Assembly: GCA_018398575.1 (NCBI GenBank)
Contig: JAGTXZ010000003.1
Location: 434,001-498,000, forward strand
Length of the DNA stretch: 64,000 nt
DNA from: Ampelomyces quisqualis
Taxonomy: Eukaryota > Ascomycota > Dothideomycetes > Pleosporales > Phaeosphaeriaceae
Direction of reading: 5' to 3'
The translations under genes were made by a program, and so were the position numbers. Under the pieces are notes generated by a model. That model was not told the DNA's origin and made no database searches. It was given only the letters and a program-made list of their open reading frames with translations. Of this stretch, positions 36,593 to 46,893 are shown one piece after another. Every line of letters begins with the position of its first letter. The stretch's first letter is position 1.

Positions 36593-37669
36593 AATTCCTT
36601 CCGCTCCTGTTGGCGTCTGCCTGAACTTCCCCTGCTGATCTTCTCTTCTCCTGCTTCTACGATACCCCGGGGCCTTGCCGTACCTTTGAACCCAAAAGCT
36701 TCTTCGCTTCGACTTGTTTGCACGGTACTATGTTGCATGAATGTGCAGCCACGATTTACGACATGGCGTTTCAGCGGGGTTATTGAGCCATGGCTCGGAT
36801 ACCTTGAAATATAGTTGAACAAAACTTGAGCTCGACGCTGATGTCGACGCTACCATAGAATGTCAAACTTTTGCTCCGCAACTCGCATGTCAAGGAACAT
36901 GGCACTGACACTGACAAATGATGAACTAGTCCCCTAACGCAATCAACTTTTGCAAGCAGGTGATTGTCCATGATATGAATGCACGTAAGCAGCACGTATC
37001 TGAGCCCCACGCTATGATTGCCCAACAAGAAATCGTCCTTTGTCTCGTCTGCATGCAGCGACCAGTTTGGTGTGGCGAACGCACGCTGATTGGCGCTCGG
37101 ACGTACGTCATACGTCATGCCAGTGCCTCGCTTCACGGTCCTGACTTCCGTGACCAGTCAGAACTGATTACGTAGCCGTGCCGTACCGTCTAGCATGTTG
37201 AAACGTACGCCCGCCGTGCTGTGGATTCCGCATCTCCAAACTACGCACATGCGCGCTGTCGATCCGGAATCCGTGCGCCCGAGCACCTTTTATCCGTAGT
37301 GAACGTCTCTACGTGAATATGACAACGTTTGACCGACCTGGCTTTTCCAGCGGCTGAGAAGAAGGTTTTTGCGTCACGCCCCGTGTCATGATCATTATCG
37401 TAGCCTGTGTATTTTCTTTTTCCATCTTCTTCTTCTTCTTCTCATCATTCCGGCTACATGGACACACCACACCACGGGCCATTTCCTCCACCACGATCGC
37501 CATTTTACAACATACTATTCTTCTCCTCCCTGACGTGTGGCACGGGCACGACTTTGGGACAGCCGGAGAAGGACGAGGATAAGAATGAAGAAGAAAGAAG
37601 AAAGAAAGCGGTAATTGATACCTAGCGGGATGGCCTCAGTACAGAGAGAGAGAGAGAATGTGTGTGTGT
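36593..37669. other. Intergenic region with simple repeats
   Basis: No gene is supported. The region includes a CTT/TTC microsatellite around 37424-37442 and, near 37644-37668, adjoining GA and TG runs just before the decayed tandem repeat. Confidence 0.5.
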
Positions 37670-38330
37670 CACTGTGTACAGCAGCGGAGAAGTTCTCCGT
37701 CACAGTCCTTGACGGCTCGAAGCCAAGGTTCTTCTCCAGGCCTCCGGCGTACAAGCGTGGACAGCAGCGGAGAAGTGGTCCGTCACTGGCTTGGATGGCT
37801 GCAAGGGAAGTTCGTCCTTCAGGCTTCAAGCGTGGGGAGTTGTGTATAGCCGCGGGGATCTTGGCCGTGGGTTGTGCGCTGTAGTCCAATGATTCCAAGG
37901 AAGAGGTTTCCCTTCGTTCCAGTGCTGCGGTAGCATGGCAGCGGAGGAACTCGCCGTTACTGTCTTCGATGGCTTAGGTGACAAGTTACCTGTTTCGGCG
38001 TGAGCAGATATATATATATATATATCCTGCCATGTGTATGGCGGCGGGGACGTTGGCCGTCCACTGTCTTCGACAGTCGGATGACAAGTTACTTGTTTGA
38101 GTACTTTTAGCAGCATATGCTAGGAGAGCACATGTACACAGCATCGGACAAGTTTGCCGCTGCAGTCTTGAACAGTTGTGCAGGAAAGTGACTTTTTCGA
38201 CCGTCTGACATGTGGGCTCAGTCATGTGTATGGACGACGGGGCAACTCACCGCTCTACTACGTTCGACAGTTGGAACAGAAAATTACCTGTTTCGGGCGT
38301 GTGTACGTGAAAAAATATTTCCGAGTGCTC
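37670..38330 (+). repeat. Decayed tandem repeat, seven units of 83-103 bp with a peptide-like core
   Basis: Cores start near 37678, 37761, 37846, 37935, 38038, 38138 and 38230. Each begins with a version of ACAGCAGCGGAGAAGTT and continues with CCGTCACTGTCTTCGA-like sequence. Translated in the frame of each core they read TAAEKFSVTVLDG (unit 1), TAAEKWSVTGLDG (2), IAAGILAVG (3), MAAEELAVTVFDG (4), MAAGTLAV (5), TASDKFAAAVLNS (6) and MDDGATH with FDSWNRKLPVSG (7). Units 1 and 4 differ largely at third codon positions. No continuous ORF spans the array, and a TA microsatellite interrupts units 4 and 5 at about 38011-38026. It is either a dead repeat-protein gene or a degenerate minisatellite. 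I do not recognise the peptide. Confidence 0.6.
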
Positions 38331-38527
38331 CTCTCCTGGATATCTGGTGCAGTGAGCTCAACTTCATTTCGATACACAAAGAGTCAGATAACTCAGACTT
38401 TGTCCTGATCACATTCACCATATTCACTTTCCTTTCCCATCAACCTTTTTCCCCTTTTCGAGGGCCTTGTGTTTGATATATTGCCTCGAGGTAATATGTA
38501 TTTCTCCGTAGATCAAAGTCTTTCCGC

Positions 38528-40024
38528 TCACAGAGGCGTTTTAAACACCAGCGCGACATGATCGTCTCCAGCAGTCACTACCGCCTCACCATGGCCTTGG
38601 ACGAATCCCATTATTCCACCGCCCTCGCCACCGCCCCGGTGGCCCTTCCACTCTCCGACCAAACCTCTTGCTGCGGCCGCGGTGCCACCCCGCGTATCCC
38701 ACCGACGCAGCACGCCATCGTATCCTGCGCTGGTAAGCAACCATCCGCCGGCCCCTTCTTTCCTCACAAAGTCGACCTTGACAACGGCTTGTGGAGAGTC
38801 CTCGTCGGCATGCGCTTCTTCTATGCGCCGCCGGACGGCGAAGCGATGTGCGGTGTCGAAGAGGGTGATGGAGCCGTCGACGTTGCCGGCAGCCATGAGG
38901 CTAAGGGGCGCAGAAGAGAAGGACATGCATTCGACATTGTCGCTTCCTGCCTGTAGACTGGCGAGGATCTGGCCTGCCTGACCGGCTGCTGCAGGGCCGC
39001 CTTTTGCAGCGACTGGTTTGCCTCGGCCGGCTCTGTTCTTGGCGGCACCGCCAGAAGATGCTGATGCTGCCGAGAGCCGCGGGAGGCCAATGATGCGGAT
39101 CTGGCCTTCGGGGCCGCCCACGGCGACAAAGGCGCCCGAGGGAGGAATGGCGAGCGAGTAGAGACCGCCTTCGACGCGGAAGCGCTCGTCGAGACCCGTG
39201 AGGCCGACCAGGTATTGTGAGTCGGCCGTGGCGGCGAGGCCCTGTGATGCTGCGTCGCCAAACACATCCCAGACGTACAGACTCGCGTCTTCGGAGATGG
39301 TGGCTAGCAGCGCGCCGTCTGGCGACCACGTTCCGCCCGTGCACGCCTCGGTGTGCTGGTAGTATGCCTGCAGGAGCTGCAGCCCGTTGCCCGTGTCGGC
39401 GTTGAGCTGGTAGACCCACACGGAGCCGTCGCTTGCGCCGAGTGCGACGACGTTGGGGCGGCCGGGCGCGGGATTCGCGGCGAGCCAGTTGATCTCGTCG
39501 ACCTCGTGCGCCTCGGCGAGAAAGTTCCACGTGGTACCCTCGGGCACGCCCTGCCACACGCGCAGCCTGCCGTCCAGACCGGCTGTGGCGACAAACTGGC
39601 CGTTGGGCAGCGAAAACGCGATGCTGTTGATCGAGTCCTGGTGTCCGTCGAGCTTGAACAGGCTCTTCAGGCCGTCGCGCTCCACCTGCGCGCCCTCATT
39701 GGGCTGCGCGCCTGCTGCCCGTGACACGTCGACCACGTAGCCGACGTCGTCGCCGCCGCCGGTCGCGATGATGTCATGGTGCACGGGATGCTGCGCTATG
39801 CAGAAGATGCTGTCCTTGTGCTCGTCGAAATGCGCCACCGAGTCGTTCTGTATCTCAATCTCCATGTGCATGTCCTCACCACCGTCGTCGTCCGAGTCCA
39901 TGGGCACGTCGCCATCGTCTTCAATCACCTCGTCGGCCTCGTCCGCATCGAGCGTGTTGTCCTCGTCGTGGTAGTCCATGTCGTCCTCTTCTTGGTGGGG
40001 CTGGTGTGGGTCTGAGGCTGCCAT
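38528..40024 (-). CDS. sqt1: Ribosome assembly protein Sqt1 (WD40, AAMP family)
   Basis: A single exon of 498 residues starting MAASDPHQPHQEEDDMDYHD. The first 60 residues are very acidic (DADEADEVIEDDGDVPMDSD). Then come about eight WD40-type repeats: HKDSIFCIAQHPVHHDIIAT, HQDSINSIAFSLPNGQFVAT with GLDGRLRVW, AHEVDEINWLAANP, HTEACTGGTWSPDGALLAT with EDASLYVWDV, and near the end GWLLTSAGYDGVLRRWDTRG. A Gly/Ala-rich loop (about 330-370) interrupts the propeller. The layout matches yeast Sqt1 and human AAMP. In yeast, Sqt1 chaperones newly made ribosomal protein uL16 (Rpl10) for the 60S subunit; that role is taken from the family. The gene ends just right of the decayed repeat array. Confidence 0.88.
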   Translation of the reverse strand: MAASDPHQPHQEEDDMDYHDEDNTLDADEADEVIEDDGDVPMDSDDDGGEDMHMEIEIQNDSVAHFDEHKDSIFCIAQHPVHHDIIATGGGDDVGYVVDVSRAAGAQPNEGAQVERDGLKSLFKLDGHQDSINSIAFSLPNGQFVATAGLDGRLRVWQGVPEGTTWNFLAEAHEVDEINWLAANPAPGRPNVVALGASDGSVWVYQLNADTGNGLQLLQAYYQHTEACTGGTWSPDGALLATISEDASLYVWDVFGDAASQGLAATADSQYLVGLTGLDERFRVEGGLYSLAIPPSGAFVAVGGPEGQIRIIGLPRLSAASASSGGAAKNRAGRGKPVAAKGGPAAAGQAGQILASLQAGSDNVECMSFSSAPLSLMAAGNVDGSITLFDTAHRFAVRRRIEEAHADEDSPQAVVKVDFVRKEGAGGWLLTSAGYDGVLRRWDTRGGTAAAARGLVGEWKGHRGGGEGGGIMGFVQGHGEAVVTAGDDHVALVFKTPL

Positions 40025-40711
40025 TTCGCGTGGCTTTCCGCGGCAGACAGGGCTATGATGAGGTATACAGGGTCGTATGAGGAGATATGGGCGCGCCGCC
40101 GTTATTGCAGTGCAGTCGGCGTGGCGGCGTGGCGGCGTGGCGCTTAGAAATGCAACGGCATCTTTGCTCCAAAACTTTTACACTTTTTGGCGGCGGGCCG
40201 ACCACCACGTCATTGGCATTTGTAAGCGTGCCCTGGATGGCACGGATGGGGGTTTACTAAGTAGATCACCAGATTACTAATTTGCTATGACAGAACAACT
40301 AGAGCACTTGAGACATATCACATCAAGTAATTAAATAGAAAGCCAGGTAATTAAAAAAAACCATCTACACAGTTTTATAGCTTAGAGAGACAAAAAAGTT
40401 TTCGTGTGCATAAAGTAACTAATAATTATATTCAAAAATTTGTGATTACTAAAAAAATCTGCAATTTGTTTTTTTATTTCAAGCGTTACAGATACTGCAG
40501 ACTAATTTATTGTATCTAGCTTTCTTATTTATCGAGTTATATTTATTATCTTCGTCTAAAGCTGGTTCTTTTCAGTCGAAAAACTGGTAAATTAGTAATT
40601 ACCAAGTGATTCAGTGGGTATGACAGGTGGAATCACAATTGGCAATTTGAATTACCCGCCTGATACAACTACAGCACATGCTGCCCACACATTCGCAATG
40701 CTACGCACTGA
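40025..40711. other. AT-rich island between sqt1 and the CoA-ligase gene
   Basis: From about 40260 to 40620 the sequence is almost free of G/C runs and has no ORF. Both flanks are ordinary. ATTACTAATTT at 40274-40284 recurs inverted at 40589-40599, close to the two edges. This could be an old insertion; I cannot name it. Confidence 0.4.
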
Positions 40712-42674
40712 CTACAACTTGCTGCCAGCCTTCCTCCTCTTCTCCTTCTCCTTGTCTCGCAGGAACCGTCTAAGAATCTTGCCCGACGGCGACTTGGGAA
40801 TCTCGTCGATGAACTCGACGCCACCCGCAATCCACTTGTAACGCGCCTTGGCCTTCTCAACGTGCTTCTGGATTTCACGACCAAGCACTCGCTCATTCTC
40901 CTCCAAACCGACCGAGGGCGACTTGACAACAAAAGCCTTTGGTACCTCGCCAGACTTTTCGTCGGGCACTTGGATGACAGCGCAGTCATTCACAGCTGGG
41001 TGCGTGAGTAGATGCGCCTCGAGCTCGGCGGGTGCGACTTGATGGCCCTGTGACGCTGTAAGCTAGGTGCACCATGTAGTTATAACCATACTACATACCT
41101 TGACCTTGATCAATTCCTTGATGCGATCAACAATGAAGACATGCTCATGGCCCTTTGGCCCCTTTCGGATCACCGCCTCATCACCAGTGCGCATGTAGCC
41201 ATCTTGGAACGTTTCCGTGTTCGCCTTGTCGTTATTCAAGTATCCCAGTACCACGGCAGGCGATTTGACGAGCAGTTCACCCGGCTGATCGTAGCCAGTG
41301 ATCTCGTTACCCTCAATGCTGACAATCTTGCACTCGATGCCGGGAAGTATGGAACCTGAGGACCCGAACCAAACGTCTTCGGGACATGTCGAGCACACCA
41401 CCGTGCATGTCTCAGTCAAGCCTGGTAGAATTAGCCAGGAACTCGAGGCAAACAACATGCGACCTACCATAGCCTTGTCGAATCTTCCAACGTGGGAACA
41501 TCTTCTGTATGTCTTCTGCAGTCTCCTGTCCCAGTGGCGCAGCACCCGTGAATAGCGACCATACAGAGCTTAGGTCGTACTTGGCCAGCATCTGCGGGTT
41601 CTTGGTCATGAGGATGATGATTGGTGGTACCAAGAACAATGAATTGATCTTGTGGTCCTGAACGGCTTGCAAAGTCGAGGCGAATTCGAACTTGGGAAGC
41701 ACGATGACTCCGTCGCCGCGGTATACGCTCGCGTGGCAAATGACCACGAGACCGTAGATATGCGACATTGGGAGCAAACCGAGCACGTTTTCAGTATAGT
41801 CGGACTGGTTGCGGAGGTCGTTGATCATCTTGTCTCTGTAGGGCTTCTCGAATGTGGCAATTTGCACTATGGTCTGTTAGCACTGCAGTCTATATCGTGA
41901 GGAAACACAAGCTCACTTGTATTGGAGATGACGTTGCGGTGCGAGATCATGACGCCCTTTGGCAGACCAGAAGTGCCGCTGGAATAGCACAAGAAGGCCG
42001 TCTTCTTTGCGCCATCGCCCGATGCCCAATTCAATGCGTCGAGACGATCAAGCTCCTTGCCCTCGCGGATCAGGTCATCCACCGTCTTCAGCCCATCGGG
42101 ACTACCTTTGCCGCCAGTCAACTGGCTGGGCACCTCTAGCATGTAGATGCGGTTCTCGGGAATGCCGCTCTGCTTAGCCGCCGCGCGCGCAGTTTCGAGC
42201 AGGGGCACGCAGGTGAACAGCGCCTTGGCGGCCGAGTTCTTGAGCTGGTATACGAGCTCGTCGGTGCTGTAAGCGGCATTGGCAGGCGATTGGATGCCTC
42301 CGAGACGGTGCGTTGCCCATGCCAAGGGAAGGGTGTCAAGCTACGGGGTGTCAGCACGGCTGCGGGTGGTGTTGGAACAACTGGGCTGCACTTGCAGTGT
42401 TGACGGAGAAGACGGCAATGACCTTGTCCCATTCAGACCCCTTGTTGGGGTGGAATCCAAGCTCCTTGGCGAGGCCTCGTGCCAGATAGTCGACGCGCTC
42501 CTTGACATCCAAGCTCGAGTACGTCTTGCCGGTCAGTCCGCAGGTGAAGGGGCTGTGCGAGTACCCCAGAGGATGCCGGCCGAATCTCTCATCTAGAATG
42601 AAGTCGCAAATGGGGATCGAATCGGGCGGATCGGACGGGAGCTGCGGCACCCATGATGGCGGGTGGAAGGGCAT
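40712..42674 (-). CDS. Peroxisomal 4-coumarate-CoA ligase-like acyl-CoA synthetase
   Basis: Five exons in transcription order, 42674-42396, 42340-41917, 41866-41468, 41421-41099 and 41047-40712, give 586 residues. The ANL-superfamily motifs are complete: CYSSGTSGLPKGVMIS (ATP/AMP loop), GYGLTETCT (after joining exons 3 and 4), YMRTGDEA and PKSPSGKILRR with the catalytic lysine. The C-terminus is SKL, a type-1 peroxisomal targeting signal. The first intron has a GCAAGT donor (GC-AG): joining there restores FSVNTLDTLPLAWATHRLGG, and no GT donor keeps the frame. Plant and fungal relatives activate cinnamic-type or medium-chain acids for peroxisomal beta-oxidation. That fits the aromatic-catabolism genes 4-10 kb to the right, but the substrate is not shown by sequence. 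Confidence 0.9.
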
Positions 42675-43706
42675 CTTGGGCGCGACAAGCCTCTTTTGCA
42701 ACGACAAACGAAGAGGCACAGCAACGCAATAGCAATAGAAGTAATTGAGTATCCAGGGTTTGAAGACGCGAAGCAAGGGGCCGCGCCGAAGCCCAACGAG
42801 AAAAACGCCGACATCCTGGTCGGATCAAAGCTCGTGGGGAAGCTGGGGAACCTCGGCTTTGCTACATCAAGGGCTAGCTCTCGATTCTCGTACACTCGGT
42901 AGTGAAATACTCGTTGTTAATGCATCCGTATCATCTGTCTTGCACGTTGAGGCTGGAAATCATCCAGCTACACGTGGTACTAGACGTGGCAGAGCAATTC
43001 CGACTGTCGCTGCTAACAAGTCACCATGGTTCGAGCCTACGCCAAGACGGGTAACTCAATGGGGATAACCGCACAAGCTGATTATCACATAAACCATCCT
43101 GTTCTGGCGGGCTTACTTACTTACGTAAGTATTTTTGGGCCCGTGCCCAAAGCTCGCCACTCAGCGCAGCCTGATGAGTAATAGCTAGCGTAATCAGGTT
43201 TGATTGGCTAAGGGGCTGTGCGGTGCGTATGAGAAACTGAGATGACATGACGGCATCGGAACACGAAACACCATTGAAGTGCACGATAGAGACCTTGCAA
43301 CTCATCACGACAATTGAACCGGTCGCCACTCAATGACGCACGGGAAAGGCAGGGCGCATAAGCTCTCGACGGGCTCGATATTGTACCATGGTACAGCGCG
43401 AGCCCGGGTGGGCGTTCCCCTCGTTCACTTTCACCAACGTCGGCGTCTGCCAGCCATGGTCGCGCAACGCAGGTGAAGGCAGTTCGAGGCTTCCTGTCGT
43501 ACCAATCGTATCTCTGTCTTCCTATTGTGCTCTGTATTCCGATTGAGTTACAATACTATTAGCAAAGTCGTTCCCAGCCTCTCCGGACACTGCTTCTTTC
43601 GTCTGCTGCTCTACACTTCAATTCTTCATCCTTTCCACCAGCTCAGACATCACATCAGTTCACTGTCAATTCATTGCTTACAAAAGTCCAATCCAGTTCC
43701 GACATC
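42675..43706. promoter_or_regulatory. Divergent upstream region with hairpins
   Basis: The CoA-ligase (minus) and the AlkB-like gene (plus) start 1,032 bases apart. No gene is visible between them. A compound inverted repeat lies at 43106-43158, and GTACCATGGTAC at about 43383-43394 is a perfect 12-base palindrome. The last 200 bases are the CT-rich leader of the AlkB-like gene. Confidence 0.45.
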
Positions 43707-46700
43707 ATGGAGACGCCGCAAGCCGTGAGGCATAAGCCCGACTCGGCCGACACGCCGGACACGTTCACCTCGAACATATTTGATGATACAGACTCGCTTC
43801 TCTCAAACTCAGTCTCGCCAGTGAGTAGCTGCGATGACAAAGACTTAAAATGGGAAGACCAGCCGGCAACGAAGCACCCTGAGCCTCATGACAGCACTCT
43901 ACCTGTCTCGAAGCCTATCGATCGTGAATTTTATGGTACGGCAACCTCTCAGAGAGCACCTCGCTCCACCAGAAGGACGACAGACTACTCCGTCTTCTTC
44001 TCAACACCACGTACCGCAAAGGCGCCAAAGGCCGATACTCCAAGGACATCCGACCCCATCGACTTGGAAGCAACCGACGCAGCAAACGTTACAGAGTATG
44101 CACCGGTTACTACAGAAACGCCAGCGTCGTGTCGTGTCTCCAAACGCAAAGAGCAGGCATCTTCTGACGTCACGTTCGAACCTCCGCAGAAGAAGGTGAA
44201 TGGAACGACGGCCACGAAGCGCACCCAGAGCAAACACACAGCCGAGACCAAGGTCAAACATGTTCCCCCACCGTCGGAGCCGCGTCAGCTTCGCAAGCGC
44301 AAGACGGATACCACCGCACCCGAAACATCGCAGTCACCTCCTACCAAGAAAGCGAAAACCACCTCAAGTTCGCACATCCTCAAGTTGAAGATGCCACCTG
44401 GTTGGGATGGCTCTTTCCAGAGTGTGAGGAGTGAGGAGCAGTGCGCCCAATTGGTGGCGCCGGTACCTGCGTCAAGCCAACTGACTTTGAATGTCTCCCA
44501 ATTTGAGCCGCATTTGGCAGACTCTCAGAGTAGTCTGGAGGATGTCTCGGATTCCCTGCCGGTGCAGGTAAAATTTACAGAGGCAGCAGCAGACTTCACG
44601 GCGGCAGCAAAAGAAAAAACGCCTGCCAAGACGTCTTCGTTTTCGACACAGCCTACTCAACCATGGAGTAAGCTCCCTGAATGAACTTGCTGGAGACTCC
44701 ATGCTGACAGATTACAGACCCTTCTGCAGCTGGTTCGGATGCTGATTCGGAAGCGACCACGGAAGATGAGGATGATTTTGAATTTGTCCCGGCCGCGACA
44801 TCGTCATCGAAAGCACTACATATCCTCCGGGAAATGACCGAGCGACTGTTTGCCAATCGTAAACCAGGCCTGACCAAACCTGCCCCAGCCGGTCAGCCAG
44901 AAGTCTGGGCTGATGGGCGTCAAGAGCTCTGCGAAACACTTCATTACTTCCGCAGCTATCAGAGCGCCTGTTATGCGACTGGCGGTTTTGTGCGAGGCTT
45001 CATGTTCGACAAGGTTGCACATGCTCGGGATTACATCGACAGCGACGTCGTAATCTCAAGGGCTGGTGGCGGCCTGGCCAAGGACAAAGACTCTGGCGAG
45101 ATGAAGTCGAGTAGTGATCAAACAGACGACACGCCTGTTGTCCAGGCTCTCAAGAACTGCATAAAGCACTACAACCCCGTCGTTGTCATTACGGGCATCG
45201 ACAATCCTCACATTCCAGCACAACCACCGCATCAGTACTGCGTACTCGACTACTTCAAGCCTACCCACATCTGGTTCGAAAAGAGTGGAAACAGCAAGAT
45301 CTTGCGATACCGGTTTGAGAAGCTCAACACACAGAAGAAGTCTTGGTGGAGGCCTATGGATGAGCTTGATCCTGTCGAGCTGGGTGTTCTGGAGCCACCA
45401 GTTGAGAAGGACTGTAACTGCTGCGGCAAGAGCTCAATGCAGATCTACCTCAATGGTTGGATGTGTCTGCAGCCTTCATGTGCTGCATTCTGGAATCTTG
45501 TTAATGGCTCAAGTTTTGGCTCCTACCGCCAGTCACAAGATCCAACTGAGGCATCGCTAGTATACGACCCTCGATTCTTGAAGCAGAAGACTGTGTGGCC
45601 AAACGACAACCACGACTATCCTTTGGGGTCAAATCCGCCTGAAGTTTCAACCCATGTCATCCCTGGTGAAAACACATCTCAGGCATTCTGGTCTGGCATT
45701 GTTTGCTCTGATTGCGGACGTTGCAACTCCCGTCTGAATTATATGGGATGGGAGTGTCAGAATCCAACTTGTGACTTCAAGCTATATCCGCCACACACCC
45801 TCATACCCGCCACGACGATCCGCGAGCCGTTCTGGCCTCTGACGAATGACTATACCATGTCCCGCGACGTTCAATCCTCGCTCATTGATGTGTCAGTATC
45901 CTTCAGGCATGGGTATCGCATCAACCGCTATACCCTCCCTGGCATCGACGGCTTCATCACACACATGATTGCCAATAAGAAGGTAGTAGAAGAACCCGGC
46001 GGCCCAGACTCCATGTTCGAAGAGCTCCAACAAACCGACATCGACCTGCGCCGCCGCGCTATGCCCAACGGCCAACTCAAAGGCGACTCCTTCTGCCGCC
46101 AGTTCGCAGTCAACTACGGCATGCCCTACAAATTCATCGCAGCAACCGCCTCGCATTCCTTCGACACTGCCGCGCGCCCCATTACCGCTACCCGTAGCCG
46201 CCTCAACTGGGCAGCCAAGTTTCTCCAGACCCAAGAAACCGGCACATCAATGGAACAAGCCAGCAAGGACTGGATAGAAGATGAATTCAACGAAGTCCTC
46301 GCCCTGGGATACTTTGAAGCCCAAAAAATCAACTACCACGACGACGGCGAATTCGGGCTCGGCCCAACCATAGCAACACTCAGTCTCGGCGCGCCAGGCA
46401 CGATGCGCATACGCATGAAAGCCCGCCACTACCATGGCTGCTCGTCCGCAGGCGTGTACGATGCCTCGCCGCCACTCCCAGGCTGCCAGCAATTCTCCGC
46501 TCGCTCCGCGCTTCACCCGTCCCTCGCCCACCTCCACGCCTCAGACGCAAAAGCTTTCCGCGCTCGGCTGAAGGAAATCCCAAAGGACCTCAAGCTCAAG
46601 GCTTCAGGCAACGCCAAGGATGTGTTGAGGATGGAGCTGGGCCATGGGGATATCGTTGTCATGCATGGCAGTGAGGTGCAGAAGTATTACGAGCATGCCG

Positions 46701-46834
46701 TGGAACATGCAGGGAAGTTGAGGTTTGCGCTGACGTGTAGGTATATTGATCCCAAGAGCTTGAAGGAGGCGGATCAGCCTGGTTATGAGGTTGGGAGGGA
46801 TGAGGGTGGGTACGATGGGTCGAGGCTGTGCTAG
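43707..46834 (+). CDS. AlkB-like 2-oxoglutarate/Fe(II) dioxygenase with two zinc-ribbon-like modules
   Basis: Two exons, 43707-44667 and 44718-46834 (GTAAGC to TTACAG), give 1,025 residues. The N-terminal 330 residues are disordered and rich in Ser/Thr/Lys, with basic clusters (KKVNGTTATKRTQSK; RQLRKRKTD) that look nuclear. Two cysteine modules follow: CNCCGKSSMQIYLNGWMC with LQPSC, and CSDCGRCNSRLNYMGWEC with QNPTC. They are spaced like paired zinc ribbons. The C-terminal third has the dioxygenase core: INYHDDGE (the H-x-D iron ligands), a distal His in YYEHAVEH, and the AlkB signature R-x5-R in KLRFALTCRY. AlkB enzymes remove alkyl groups from nucleic acids by oxidation. The Cys modules may bind DNA, RNA or protein; the substrate is unknown. 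Confidence 0.85.
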
Positions 46835-46893
46835 GGCATCATCGAGTACGCGTGTGAAAGTCATCGTCATGTAGATCCGCACTATCTATCCAA

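Noticed and set aside
43020..43050. GGTTCGAGCC, resembling a tRNA T-loop
   Set aside because: No A box, anticodon arm or acceptor stem could be fitted around it. I found no convincing tRNA in the window, though by eye this is not exhaustive.
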